Shown here: piece by piece, positions 43,161-52,393 of the stretch
Layout of the letters: each line of letters opens with the position of its first letter
Numbering within the stretch: the stretch's first letter is position 1
Source: Embleya sp045207655
GTDB taxonomy: Bacteria > Actinomycetota > Actinomycetes > Streptomycetales > Streptomycetaceae
NCBI RefSeq assembly: GCF_045207655.1
Contig: NZ_CP108785.1
Span: 4,030,001-4,094,000 of the forward strand
DNA: 64,000 nt
Reading direction: 5' to 3'
The notes under the pieces: model-generated
Database searches by the model: none
What the model was told of the DNA's origin: nothing
What the model saw: the letters and a program-made list of their open reading frames with translations, nothing else
Translations under genes and position numbers: made by a program

Positions 43161-45292
43161 CGGCGGGATCCCTCCGTGAGCAGGTGCTCGGCATGCACGC
43201 AGCGGGTGAGTCGCTCGGGTGCCGGTTCGACCAGGGCCACCGGCTCGCGTGTGCACGCGTCGGTCACGCGCGGGCAGCGTGCGGCGAACGCGCAGCCGTG
43301 TGGCCGGTTTCCGGGCGCCGGAACCGACCCGGGGATGGTCGGGAGCGGTCCGCGGGCGCCCGCGTGATGGGGGTTGGCCGCCATCAGCCCGGCGGTGTAG
43401 GGATGCAGCGGTACCTCGAACATGGCGTCCACGACGGCCTGTTCGACGACCTGGCCGGCGTACATGACCACCGCGCGTCGACACAGGTCGGCGACCACGC
43501 CCCAGTCGTGCGTGACGATGAGTACGGCCATCCCGGTCTCGGCCTGGAGCGTGCGCAACAGATCGAGGATCTCCGCCTGGACGGTGACGTCCAACGCGGT
43601 GGTCGGCTCGTCCGCGATCAGCAGCCTGGGTTCGCCGGCCAGGGCCAGCGCGATGGCCACCCGCTGGGCCATGCCACCGGAGAGCTGGTGGGGGTAACGC
43701 CGGGCCACCGCTTCCGGGTTCGGCAGGTTCACCAGGTCCAGGAGCTCGCGTACGCGCCGCCGGGCGGCGGCGCGATCACACCGACGGTGTCGGCGTATCG
43801 CCTCGGCGAGTTGTCGGCCCACGGGGTAGGTGGGGTCCAGGGCGACCATGGGTTCCTGGGAGACGTAGGCGATGCCGGATCCGCGCACGCTCGCCAACGC
43901 CTGTGGCGCGTCCACGAGTTCGATCCCGTCGAAGAGCACGCTGCCGGCGCTGATCCGGCCGCCGCCGGGGACCATGCCCAGGATGCCGAGCGAGGTGACC
44001 GACTTGCCGCAGCCGGATTCGCCGACCACTCCCAGGGTTTCCCCGGGCCGCACGTCGAGACTGAGCCCGTGCACGACGAGTACGCCGCCGATCTCGATCG
44101 ACAGGTCCCGCACCGACAGCAGCGCCGTCGGATCCGGCGCGCCGGTGGCGCTCCCCGGGGTCGGCCGGTCGGCCCTCTCCCGCCGCGCCGCGTTGGAGCC
44201 CTGCCGGACCGACCAGTTCTCCACGGCCGCGTCGCGCACCGCGTCGCCGAGCAGGGCGAGCGCGACGACGGTGACGACCATGGGGACGCCGGCGGGGACG
44301 AGCATCCACGGGTCGCGGTCGATGGCCTGGGAGGCGTCGGAGACCAGGCCGCCCCACGAGGGGTCGGGCGGCTGCGCCCCGAGCCCGAGGAAGCCGAGTC
44401 CGGCCTGGATGGTGACCACGATCGCGGCGAACAGCGCGGCCTGGACGATGACGATGCTCGCCATCCGGGGCAGGATGTGCCGCGCCAGGATCCGCGGGTG
44501 GGACAGGCCCGCCACCTTGGCCGCGTCGACGTACAACTCCTCGCGGATGCCCAGGGTTTGCGAGCGCAGGATGCGGACGAGTCCGGGACTGCCGAGCATC
44601 CCGAAGGTGATCATCGCGGCGTGCAGGTTGCCGGGGAAGACCGACAACACCACCAGCACGATGATGATCCCGGGCAGTGCGAACATCAGGTCGGCGATCC
44701 AGGTGATCAGCCGGTCCACGCGTCCGCCGAGGTAGCCGGCGAGCAGGCCGAGGGTCACCCCGAGGAGCAGGTAGACCACGAGCGCCTCGGCGACGGCGAG
44801 CAGGGTGGACCGGCCGCCGAACAGCAGCCGGCTGAGCAGGTCGCGGCCGAGGCCGTCGGTACCGAGCAGGTGTGCCCCGGAGGGTCCCGACAGGACGCTG
44901 CCGAGATCCTGTTCGAGCGGCCCGTACGTGGTGATCGCCGACGCGGCGGTGGTGGCGAGGGTCAGCAGTACCAGCCATCCCAGCGCGAACACCGCGACGG
45001 GTCGGCGGAGCACGCGACGGGCGAGACCGGCGCGCACCGGTTTGGCGGGGGTGTGCCGGCCGGGGTCGGGGGTCGTGGGGTCGGGGGTTGTGGGGTCGGA
45101 TGTCACGGTGCCGGAGGCGGCCGGGTCGGAAGTCACCCGGTCGGCAGTTGCGTGGGAAGTCGCATGGGAAGTCGCATGGGAGGTGGCATGGGAAGTCGCT
45201 TCGGAGGTCGCAGGGTTGGAAGTCGGGGCGTCGGAAGGTGCGGCCCGGGGGGTCGAGGCGCCGGAAGTCGCCTCTGTGGTGGGCTCGTTCAT
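43157..45292 (-). CDS. Fused oligopeptide permease-ATPase (OppC-OppD)
   Basis: 711 residues joining two subunits. Residues 1-75 are a Ser/Thr/Ala-rich N-terminus with SHAT tetrapeptide repeats and TPDP pairs. Residues about 80-360 are an OppC-type permease (GTDGLGRDLLSRLLFGGR, EAA loop EELYVDAAKVAGLSHPRILARHILP). Residues about 385-705 are an OppD ATPase (GESGCGKS, LSGGMAQRVAIALAL, LLIADEPTTALD, and CAFAARCPRVTDAC near the end). Similar actinobacterial fusions are known. Junctions with OppB (ATGA) and OppF (ATGA) are tight, so all parts are co-translated. Confidence 0.9.
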   Translation of the reverse strand: MNEPTTEATSGASTPRAAPSDAPTSNPATSEATSHATSHATSHATSHATADRVTSDPAASGTVTSDPTTPDPTTPDPGRHTPAKPVRAGLARRVLRRPVAVFALGWLVLLTLATTAASAITTYGPLEQDLGSVLSGPSGAHLLGTDGLGRDLLSRLLFGGRSTLLAVAEALVVYLLLGVTLGLLAGYLGGRVDRLITWIADLMFALPGIIIVLVVLSVFPGNLHAAMITFGMLGSPGLVRILRSQTLGIREELYVDAAKVAGLSHPRILARHILPRMASIVIVQAALFAAIVVTIQAGLGFLGLGAQPPDPSWGGLVSDASQAIDRDPWMLVPAGVPMVVTVVALALLGDAVRDAAVENWSVRQGSNAARRERADRPTPGSATGAPDPTALLSVRDLSIEIGGVLVVHGLSLDVRPGETLGVVGESGCGKSVTSLGILGMVPGGGRISAGSVLFDGIELVDAPQALASVRGSGIAYVSQEPMVALDPTYPVGRQLAEAIRRHRRCDRAAARRRVRELLDLVNLPNPEAVARRYPHQLSGGMAQRVAIALALAGEPRLLIADEPTTALDVTVQAEILDLLRTLQAETGMAVLIVTHDWGVVADLCRRAVVMYAGQVVEQAVVDAMFEVPLHPYTAGLMAANPHHAGARGPLPTIPGSVPAPGNRPHGCAFAARCPRVTDACTREPVALVEPAPERLTRCVHAEHLLTEGSRR

Positions 45293-46236
45293 GCCGCACG
45301 CACCCTCGGGTCGAGCCGGCTGTAGGCGAGGTCGACGAGCAGGTTGACCAGCACCACGAGCAGGGTGATGTACAGGACGGTGCCCTGGATGAGCGGGATG
45401 TCGTGCTGGACGGTGGCCTGTTGGATCACTCCGCCCAGGCCCGGCATCGCGAACACGGTCTCGACGAAGACCGTGCCGGCGAGCAGGTTGACCAGGACGA
45501 CGCCCAGGACGGTCACCACCGGCATGGCCGCGTTGCGCAACACGTGGCGGTACAGGATCGAGCGTGGGGAGAAGCCGTTCGCCTCCATGACCCGGATGAA
45601 GTCCTTGCCGGAGACGTCCAGTATCGAGTCCCGGGTCTGTTTCGCGATGATCGCGACCGCGCCCAGGGACAGCGACAGCACGGGCAGCGCCAGCGAACGG
45701 GCCCATTCGAAGGGGTCCTCGGCGAGGGGCACGTAGCCGGTGACCGGGAACCAGGCGAGTTTCACGGCCAGTCCGGCGATCAGTACCAGGGCCAGCCAGA
45801 ACGCCGGGACGGCGAGTCCGAGCAGCGACAACACGTCGACGGCCCGGACCAGTGTCCCGCCACGTCGCGCGCTGAGCACGCCGAGCGCGACACCGACGAT
45901 CCCGGACAGCGCGGTGCCCGCCAGGATCAGGGACAGCGAGACCGGGAGCCGGCTGCCCAGCATCGCGGTGACCGGCTCGCCGCTGAACAGCGAGGATCCC
46001 AGGTCGCCGCGCACGACCCCCTTCAGCCAGTGCCAGTACTGCACGGGCAGCGGCTGGTCCAGGCCCAGTTGGTCGCGAACGGTGTGGTACTGCGCTTCGG
46101 TCGCGTGTTGGCCGACGATGGTCCGCGCGGGGTCCCCGGGCACCAGGGAAACCAGGACGAACGTGAGGGCGGAGACCGCGAACAACAGGGGGATCGAGGA
46201 CAGCAGCCGTCTGGCCACTGTTCGGAGTACTGCCAT
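45289..46236 (-). CDS. Oligopeptide ABC transporter permease (OppB-type)
   Basis: 315 residues with six helices. TVARRLLSSIPLLFAVSALTFVLVSLVPGDPAR is the N-terminal OppB/DppB signature, and the EAA loop is DFIRVMEANGFSPRSILYRHVLRNA. It is the first gene of the operon, and its stop overlaps the start of the permease-ATPase fusion (ATGA). The promoter should lie in the roughly 400-bp gap upstream. Confidence 0.93.
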   Translation of the reverse strand: MAVLRTVARRLLSSIPLLFAVSALTFVLVSLVPGDPARTIVGQHATEAQYHTVRDQLGLDQPLPVQYWHWLKGVVRGDLGSSLFSGEPVTAMLGSRLPVSLSLILAGTALSGIVGVALGVLSARRGGTLVRAVDVLSLLGLAVPAFWLALVLIAGLAVKLAWFPVTGYVPLAEDPFEWARSLALPVLSLSLGAVAIIAKQTRDSILDVSGKDFIRVMEANGFSPRSILYRHVLRNAAMPVVTVLGVVLVNLLAGTVFVETVFAMPGLGGVIQQATVQHDIPLIQGTVLYITLLVVLVNLLVDLAYSRLDPRVRAA

Positions 46237-46639
46237 GCGCTCACCTCATGGGGTGGGGTGTAGCCCGTCGGGCGCGGGGAGCGGGCGGCGCCATTGCCGT
46301 CACCGGGAGCGTTGAAGAGGGGTGGTCGGCCGTGCTCGGCCTGGCCGGCCCTGGAGGGGTGGTCGGCCGGCGATCGGCCTGGTCGGCCGGTGACCGGCCC
46401 CGGCTGTCCGCGGTCGCCGGACGGGCGGAACGCAAGCACCGTCCGGCGCCGTGGGCAGGTTTTCGAGGTCGTGCGGCGAGCGGGACGAAAGCGGATCGCG
46501 CCGGTCCCTCGACTGCGCGGTGGCGGAGCACCGCGTCGGATCACCATCAACTCACCGTCGACGCTGATTCGATTCAGCGATCAGCGGAATCGTACTGCGG
46601 AATTTTGACCACCGCTATATTTACTGCATACGAGCGAGA
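46237..46639. promoter_or_regulatory. Opp operon upstream region with inverted repeat
   Basis: A 403-bp gap without a gene. The perfect palindrome CGCTGA-TTCGAT-TCAGCG (46562-46579) is a candidate operator. GGTCGGCCG-type motifs recur between about 46320 and 46400. An AT-rich stretch at 46600-46630 could hold a minus-strand promoter, but I cannot fix -35 and -10. Confidence 0.45.
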
Positions 46640-48208
46640 TTACAGTTCCGACCGAACCCGCCAGAGGCGGCGCGAGGCGGCGAGCGGGTCCACGACCACG
46701 GTGGGCTCGACGTCCCAGATCCGGGTCGACGCGTCCGAGGCGGTGAATTGCGGCCAGCCGGGGTCGCCGGTGGTCGCGAACGAGATCCACGCGGAGCGAA
46801 GCGCCGCGGAGACCTGGAAGAAACTCGCCGGCGGCTGTTTGCCGCCGAACAGGAACCCGCCGAGCTCACCCTTGGCGTGCCCGAACGTCGCCGGCACGTC
46901 GAGTGTGTGCACGGCCCCCAGGACTCCGCCCAACGCCGGGCAGGGCCAAGCGAATTCGTACAGGAAGGCGCGGCCGCCGGCGGCCGCGTGCGCCTGCGCC
47001 AACCAGGTGGACGGCATCCGGAACAACGAGTCGGAGTACATCGCGGTGTACACCTCGCCGTCGCCGCGCCCGGGCATCGCCGCCCGATAGCCCGCCGGCG
47101 CGTCGGCGTCCAGGCCCAGCAGCCTCGCGGTCTCGGCCGGGTCGGTCGAGCGGCGCGCGGGCTTGGGCGCCGCCTTGTCCCGGGGCGGTCGGCTGCGCGC
47201 CATCGCCAGGAGCATCGGCAGCGACTTGACCATGCCGAGCACGGTGGGTTTGATCGCGCCCTGCTGGAGCGACCACAGGGTGAACTCGTCGCGGGTGTAC
47301 CCGGAGATCAGGTCGATGTCGCGGGCGACCCCCGAGGCCAGCGCGAGCCATGGCTTGTCCGGCACCGTGATCCCGTCGATCGTCGGTGAGAACGCGGTGA
47401 TCGCCTCCGGCGTGCTCCACGCGGCCGGATCCGCCTCCATCGCCGCGAGCGGGACGTCCTGGACGGCCAGCAGGACCTCGGGCGGCACGTCGGCGAGGTG
47501 GTCCGGGTCGACGCCCGCCGCGTCGGTGATCAGGGTCGAGATCCGCCGCGCCTCCTCCTCCGGGATGTAGCGGCCGGCCAGACTCTGCACGATGGCGCGG
47601 CGGAACAGGCCGTGCGCCGCGGGCGCGGTCATCAAGGCCGCGATCGAGGCGCCACCGCCGGACTCGCCGAAGACGGTGACGTTGTCCGGGTCGCCGCCGA
47701 ACCCGGCGATGTTGTCCCGGACCCAGGCCAGTGCCGCGATCTGGTCGAGGAAACCGCGGTTGGCGGGAGCGCCGGGAACGTGGCCGAACCCCTCGAACCC
47801 CACCCGGTAGTTGAAGGTGACCAGCACGACGCCGCCGCGCGCGAGCACCGCGCCGTCGTGCGCCGGGTCGCCGGAGTGCCCGGACTTCCAGCCGCCGCCG
47901 TGGATCCACACCATGACGGGCAGACGATCGCCCGCACCGCCCGGCGTCCAGACGTTGACGCTCAGGCAGTCCATCCCGTCCTCGGGTAGCCACACCCTGG
48001 GTGAGCCGGGCACCAGGGGAAGCTGCGGCGGCGCGGTGCCGAACTCTCGTGCGGGTCGCACGCCCGTCCACTTCGGCGGCGCGCTCGGCGCCTGGAAGCG
48101 CAGCGGGCCCTCGGGTGGGGACGCGAACGGGATTCCCTTGAAAATGGTCAGCGGGGTCGAGGCCACGCCTTCGACCTCACCGCCGGTGGTCTTGACGACC
48201 ATGCCCAT
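46640..48208 (-). CDS. Type-B carboxylesterase (first copy)
   Basis: 522 residues of the cholinesterase-like fold. FKGIPFASPPEGPLRF, DCLSVNVWTPG (disulfide-type Cys), HGGGWKSGHSGD (oxyanion) and GESGGGAS with nucleophile Ser183 are clear. The acid and His follow in the TRDEF and LGAVHTLDVPATFG regions. No signal peptide. ATG 48208 is preceded by AGGAGG (48214-48219). It hydrolyses carboxylic esters; the natural substrate is unknown. Promoter elements lie 340 bp upstream beyond a repeat array and match those of the second esterase. Confidence 0.92.
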   Translation of the reverse strand: MGMVVKTTGGEVEGVASTPLTIFKGIPFASPPEGPLRFQAPSAPPKWTGVRPAREFGTAPPQLPLVPGSPRVWLPEDGMDCLSVNVWTPGGAGDRLPVMVWIHGGGWKSGHSGDPAHDGAVLARGGVVLVTFNYRVGFEGFGHVPGAPANRGFLDQIAALAWVRDNIAGFGGDPDNVTVFGESGGGASIAALMTAPAAHGLFRRAIVQSLAGRYIPEEEARRISTLITDAAGVDPDHLADVPPEVLLAVQDVPLAAMEADPAAWSTPEAITAFSPTIDGITVPDKPWLALASGVARDIDLISGYTRDEFTLWSLQQGAIKPTVLGMVKSLPMLLAMARSRPPRDKAAPKPARRSTDPAETARLLGLDADAPAGYRAAMPGRGDGEVYTAMYSDSLFRMPSTWLAQAHAAAGGRAFLYEFAWPCPALGGVLGAVHTLDVPATFGHAKGELGGFLFGGKQPPASFFQVSAALRSAWISFATTGDPGWPQFTASDASTRIWDVEPTVVVDPLAASRRLWRVRSEL

Positions 48209-48641
48209 GGACTTCCTCCTGCCCTCGACGTGCACCACCGTCGAGACGTGTCGAAAAACGTGGACCGACCGGAACGCCGGCGTCGACGGGTACGGATACG
48301 CCACGGCTCGGGGTGGGCCGGCGGCTCGGTGCGCGGCGAACGCGGCGAAACGTGGGGCTGTCGTGGACTGCCGGGCGTGGGCGGCCGAGGTGGGCCGGCT
48401 CGCTGCGCGGCGGAATGTGGACTGTCGTGGAACGCCCGCGCGGACGGCTTGGGGTGGGCCGGTCCGGTGTGCGGCGAACACGTTGGGTATGGACTGTCGT
48501 CGTGGAGCGGTGGAGCGGTGGAGCGGTGGAGCGTCGGCGTGAAGGCCGAGGCCCCAGTATCTTGATATTTCGACGACAGTCAATGAGGCGCGATAAATGC
48601 TGGTGTCGGTCCGTCCATGACCATGGCGCCCATTCGCGCGT
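48209..48641. repeat. Long leader with degenerate direct repeats
   Basis: This 433-bp gap holds three degenerate copies of a repeat of about 60-75 bp, each beginning GTGGGCCGG (48313, 48390, 48454) and followed by GCGCGGCGAA-like and GGACTGTCGTGG-like blocks. They are followed by four copies of the 8-bp unit GTGGAGCG (48502-48533). The array lies between the candidate esterase promoter (48556-48583) and the esterase start and would be in the mRNA leader. I see no gene. Confidence 0.6.
48556..48583 (-). promoter_or_regulatory. Promoter of the first carboxylesterase
   Basis: Read on the minus strand: TTGACT (complement of 48578-48583), 16 nt, GATACT (complement of 48556-48561). The 12 bases TTGACTGTCGTC are identical to the promoter of the second esterase. 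Confidence 0.6.
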
Positions 48642-50162
48642 TCAGCGCGCCTCGGCGACGTCGTCGAGCAGTCGCAGCGCCCGGTCCGGATCCTGCTCGA
48701 CATGCGAGGCGTGATCGAAGGTCATGGTGTGCCGGTGTACCCGGTCGTACGCCGGCCACAGCCCCGGGTCACCCTCCCGGGCGAACGCAGCCCAGGCCCG
48801 ACCGAGGATGTCCGCGAGTTCCTGGGGCGGCCGTGCCCCGGTGAACCGCTCGACCCCGTCGAGTGCCAAGTTGTCGAAGACGAAGGGTAGTTCGAGCGAA
48901 TGGCAGGCCCCGAGCCGGCCGTCGAGCGCGGTCGAGGGCCAGCGGAACCGGTACCGCCACACGCCGGCGCCGTCGAGACCGGCCCGCGCCTCGGCCAGCC
49001 GCCGGGTCGGGGCCCGGAACGCCCGGTCGCCGATCAGCGCGGAGACCAGGCCCAGCGGCGAGGTGTCCGGTTCGAGACCGCGGAAGGCCGCCAGGGCCGG
49101 CTCCGGCGCGCCGTAGGCCGCGGCGAACATCGGCGCGAGTGCCGCCTCCGGTACCTCGCTCGCCGACGGGTCGAACACGGTGAACATCCGGCCCTCGTCG
49201 GCGTTGGCGCCCAGGATCAGCGGGACGTCGGCGCCCGCGCCGGCGCGGATCCGCGCCAGCGGCGTCCCGGTCAGCGTCAGGCCGTCCACGACCGGCCCGA
49301 ACGCCAGGGCCACACTCTCGCTTCTCGCCCACCGCGCCCGGCTCACCACGTCCTGGGCGCGGAGCAGGTCCGCGCTCGGCACGTCCAGGAGTCGACGAGC
49401 CCGGGCGGGGTCGATCCCCAGTTCGGCGAGTACCTCGCGGGTCACCTCGGCCGCCGAGACGGTGTCGTGCGTGCCCTCGCCGCTGCCGCTCTGCAGGATC
49501 GCCTTGTGGAACAGGCCGCCGGACTCGGGGGCGGCCAGGTGGGCGGCGACGCTCCACGCGCCGGCCGACTGGCCGAACAGGGTCACGTTGGCGGGGTCGC
49601 CGCCGAAGCCCGCGATGTTGTCGCGGACCCAGGTGAGCGCGGCGCGCTGGTCGAGCAGGCCGAGGTTCCCGGAGTGCCGGTAGCCCTCGCCGAGCAGTTC
49701 GCCGAGGTAGAGGAAACCGAACGCGCCGAGGCGGTAGTTGACGGTGACCACCACGACGTCGTGCCGCGCCGCCAGACGGGCCCCGTCGAACACCGGGTCG
49801 CTTCCGCTGCCGGTGAGGAAGGCTCCGCCGTGCAGCCACACCATCACCGGCCGCCGCGCGGTATCGGGGCCGGGCGTCCACACGTTCAGATTCAGGCATT
49901 CCGCCTCGTCCTGAACGAACGGGGGGTGGCCGAACATGCGTTCCAGGACGGCGTCGTGGTTCTGCGGCGCGGCCGGCCCGTACGCCCGGGCGTCGCGGAC
50001 CCCGATCCAGGGCTCCGGGGGCTGCGGCGGGCCGAAGCGCCGCGTGCCGATCGGCGGCGCGGCATAGGGAACGCCCTGGAAGGCGAAGGCATTTCCGAGC
50101 GCGGTGCCACGGATGGCGCCGTGCGTGGTCGACACGATCACGTCGGGAGGAGAATCCTGCAT
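48642..50162 (-). CDS. Type-B carboxylesterase (second copy)
   Basis: 506 residues, paralogous to the gene at 46640-48208. FQGVPYAAPPIGTRRF, ECLNLNVWTPG, HGGAFLTGSG and GQSAGAWS with nucleophile Ser199 are present, and LGACHSLELPFVF contains the probable His. It has no signal peptide. The start ATG (50160-50162) has GAAGGG about 12 nt upstream. The two esterases are adjacent and co-oriented but have separate promoters with an identical 12-nt -35 region, so they probably respond to the same signal. Confidence 0.92.
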   Translation of the reverse strand: MQDSPPDVIVSTTHGAIRGTALGNAFAFQGVPYAAPPIGTRRFGPPQPPEPWIGVRDARAYGPAAPQNHDAVLERMFGHPPFVQDEAECLNLNVWTPGPDTARRPVMVWLHGGAFLTGSGSDPVFDGARLAARHDVVVVTVNYRLGAFGFLYLGELLGEGYRHSGNLGLLDQRAALTWVRDNIAGFGGDPANVTLFGQSAGAWSVAAHLAAPESGGLFHKAILQSGSGEGTHDTVSAAEVTREVLAELGIDPARARRLLDVPSADLLRAQDVVSRARWARSESVALAFGPVVDGLTLTGTPLARIRAGAGADVPLILGANADEGRMFTVFDPSASEVPEAALAPMFAAAYGAPEPALAAFRGLEPDTSPLGLVSALIGDRAFRAPTRRLAEARAGLDGAGVWRYRFRWPSTALDGRLGACHSLELPFVFDNLALDGVERFTGARPPQELADILGRAWAAFAREGDPGLWPAYDRVHRHTMTFDHASHVEQDPDRALRLLDDVAEAR

Positions 50163-50220
50163 GCTGATGGTTTCCCTTCGGTCCGCGCCGGACACCCGAG
50201 CGGCGTCCGACGCCGAGGTC

Positions 50221-50248
50221 AGTATGCCGTTGGCATGACGACAGTCAA
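50221..50248 (-). promoter_or_regulatory. Promoter of the second carboxylesterase
   Basis: Minus strand: TTGACT (complement of 50243-50248), 16 nt, CATACT (complement of 50221-50226). The spacer contains the palindrome ATGCC-GTT-GGCAT (50224-50236), which may bind a repressor. The transcript would start about 50 nt before the ATG. The gap from 50163 to 50511 holds no gene. Confidence 0.65.
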
Positions 50249-50461
50249 GGAAACTCGATCGATCATCTCGGGATGTGGATGCGCGACGGCCGGGCGCCCG
50301 GTTCGCGCGGCGGCGGACGCTCGGCCCGCGCGGTGGCCCCCGGCTTCGCGTGGGGCGGGCGCGTACTCCGGCGTTGCGGGGAGGGTGTCGTGGTTCCGCG
50401 GGATGGCGATCGGTGTGGCCGGCGCCCGGTTCGAGGGCCGCGATTCACCCGGTGCGGAACG

Positions 50462-50505
50462 GCGCGAGCGGCCGACCGCCGGTGAGGCGGGTCGGCCGCT
50501 CGCGC
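50462..50505. terminator. Strong hairpin terminator after the siderophore ATPase gene
   Basis: GCGCGAGCGGCCGACC (50462-50477) pairs perfectly with GGTCGGCCGCTCGCGC (50490-50505) around a 12-nt loop. It ends the fepD-fepG-fecE transcript. Confidence 0.85.
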
Positions 50506-50511
50506 GGGAGG

Positions 50512-51345
50512 TTACGCCTTGACGGACGGCTCGCCGGCCTCCCGCCGGCCGCCCAGTGGAATCACCAGTGGCACGCCCGACACCGGGCACGGGATGACCG
50601 ACGTGCGCAAGTCGAAGACCTCGTGGACCAGTTCGGGGGTGACGATCTCGGCGGGAGGACCCGCGGCCACGACGCGGCCGGCGCGCATCGCGACGAGATG
50701 GTCGGCGTAACGGCACGCGTGGTTGAGTTCGTGCAGGACCATCACGACGGTGCGTCCGTCGGTGCGGTTGAGGTCGGCGACGAGTTCGAGCACGTCGACC
50801 TGGTAGGCGAGGTCGAGGTAGGTGGTGGGCTCGTCGAGCAGGAGCACGTTCGTGTCCTGGGCGAGCGCCATCGCGATCCACACGCGTTGCCGCTGGCCGC
50901 CGGAGAGTTCGTCGATCGAGCGCTCGGCGAGCGCGGTGGCGCCGGTGACCGCGAGGGCACGATCGACCACGGCTTCGTCGGCCGAGGACCATTGCCGCCA
51001 CCAGCGCTGGTGCGGGGTACGGCCGCGGGCGACGAGATCGCGTACGGCGATGCCGTCGGGCGCGGTCGGCGTCTGGGGCAACAGGGCCAGGCGTAGCGCG
51101 AGTTCGCGACCGGGCAGGTCCGCGATGTCGCTCCCGTCCAGGTGTACGACGCCCGCCGCGGGCTTGAGCAGGCGGGCCAAGGCGCGCAACGCGGTGGACT
51201 TGCCGCACGCGTTGGGGCCGACGAGCGCGGTGACCTTGCCGGCGGGGATGCGCAGGTCGAGGTCGTCGGCGACGACGCGGTCGCCGTAGCCCAGACGCAG
51301 GCCGTGGCCGGACAGCCCCATGGTGTCGAGTGCGCTGGTGGTCAC
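50512..51345 (-). CDS. Siderophore ABC transporter ATP-binding protein (FecE-like)
   Basis: 277 residues. Walker A is GPNACGKS (43-50, with Ala-Cys where Gly-Ala is usual), signature LSGGQRQRVWIAMAL, Walker B VLLLDEPTTYLD, H-loop VLHELNHA. This is the ferric-siderophore/B12 class of importers. The GTG start lies 1 nt after the stop of the permease gene, so it is coupled and last in the operon. It hydrolyses ATP for ferric-siderophore uptake with the two permeases and the divergent binding protein. Confidence 0.93.
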   Translation of the reverse strand: MTTSALDTMGLSGHGLRLGYGDRVVADDLDLRIPAGKVTALVGPNACGKSTALRALARLLKPAAGVVHLDGSDIADLPGRELALRLALLPQTPTAPDGIAVRDLVARGRTPHQRWWRQWSSADEAVVDRALAVTGATALAERSIDELSGGQRQRVWIAMALAQDTNVLLLDEPTTYLDLAYQVDVLELVADLNRTDGRTVVMVLHELNHACRYADHLVAMRAGRVVAAGPPAEIVTPELVHEVFDLRTSVIPCPVSGVPLVIPLGGRREAGEPSVKA

Positions 51346-51346
51346 G

Positions 51347-52393
51347 TCAGCCTCCCTTTCCGGCCCGGTTGGTTCGGGCGAGCAGCCACATCAGGTACGG
51401 GGCGCCGACCGCGCCGGTGACGACGCCCACCGGCAGTTCGGTCGGCGAGAAGGCCAGCCGGGCGGCGAGGTCGGCGGCGAGCAGGGTCGCGGCACCGACC
51501 AGTCCGCTCGCGATCAGCGGGATGCCGGCGGTGCCGGCGAGTCGGCGGGCGATCTGTGGTGCGCCGAGCGCGATGAAGGCCACCGGTCCGGCCGAGGCGG
51601 CGGCCACCGCCGCCAGGCACGTGGCCACCACGAGCAGCGCGATCCGGGCGCGGCGCAGCGGCATTCCGAGGCTGAGCGCGGTGTCGTCGTCGAACTGCAG
51701 GAGTTGGTACGGGCGGGCCAGCGCGAGCGTGAGCGGCACCAGGACCAGCAGCGCGACACCCACCCAGCGCACGTGCGCGTAGTCGCGCCCGTTGAGGCTG
51801 CCGGTGAGCCACACCATGGCCCGGGAGGCCTGGTCGATGTCGGCCCGCGCGAGCATCCAGCGGGTCAGGGCCATCAGCACGCCGTGCACCGCCAAGCCGA
51901 CCAGCACGAACCGGTAGCCGGTGATGGTGCCGCCGCGGTAGGCCATCACGTAGATGAAGACCGCGGCGAGCAACGCCCCGGCGAGCGCGCCGAAGGGGAC
52001 GGCGCCGAAGGACGCGGCGCCCGCCGACGTGACGCCGCCGATCAGGATCGTGCAGACCGCGCCGGCGCTCGCCCCGGCGGAGATGCCGATCAGGTCAGGT
52101 CCGGCCAGCGGATTGCGGGTGACGGCCTGGAAGATCGCGCCGGACAATCCGAACGCGAGGCCGACGAGCAGTGCGGTCAGGGCGCGCGGCAGCCGCAGTT
52201 CGCGCACGATCAGGTCGGCGTCGCCGGAGCCGATGCCCAGCAGCGAGTGGACGACGTCGCGGATCGGAATGGAGTACGTGCCGATGGACACCGACGCCAC
52301 CAGGCCGCCCGTGATGATCGCGAGCAGTGTGCCGGCCACGATCGCCACGCGCGGGCGAACGGACATGCCGAAGGGGCCGAGTTCGACTCTCAT
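51347..52393 (-). CDS. Siderophore ABC transporter permease (FepG-like)
   Basis: 348 residues with about nine hydrophobic helices. RELRLPRALTALLVGLAFGLSGAIFQAVTRNPLAGPDLIGISAGASAGAV is the FecCD signature, and GPVAFIALGAPQIARRLAG contains the coupling region. Its start ATG (52391-52393) overlaps the stop of the FepD-like gene (ATGA). It forms the membrane channel with the FepD-like subunit for iron-siderophore import. Confidence 0.93.
   Translation of the reverse strand: MRVELGPFGMSVRPRVAIVAGTLLAIITGGLVASVSIGTYSIPIRDVVHSLLGIGSGDADLIVRELRLPRALTALLVGLAFGLSGAIFQAVTRNPLAGPDLIGISAGASAGAVCTILIGGVTSAGAASFGAVPFGALAGALLAAVFIYVMAYRGGTITGYRFVLVGLAVHGVLMALTRWMLARADIDQASRAMVWLTGSLNGRDYAHVRWVGVALLVLVPLTLALARPYQLLQFDDDTALSLGMPLRRARIALLVVATCLAAVAAASAGPVAFIALGAPQIARRLAGTAGIPLIASGLVGAATLLAADLAARLAFSPTELPVGVVTGAVGAPYLMWLLARTNRAGKGG

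Noticed and set aside
43094..45325. 743-residue plus-strand frame
   Set aside because: It is the shadow of the OppC-OppD fusion, with Gly/Arg/Gln-rich composition and no domain.
46248..47090. Plus-strand frame upstream of and over the first esterase
   Set aside because: No ribosome site or homology, and most of it is antisense to the esterase.
48313..48533. CRISPR array
   Set aside because: The repeats are degenerate, spaced irregularly (77 and 64 bp), and no cas gene is present.
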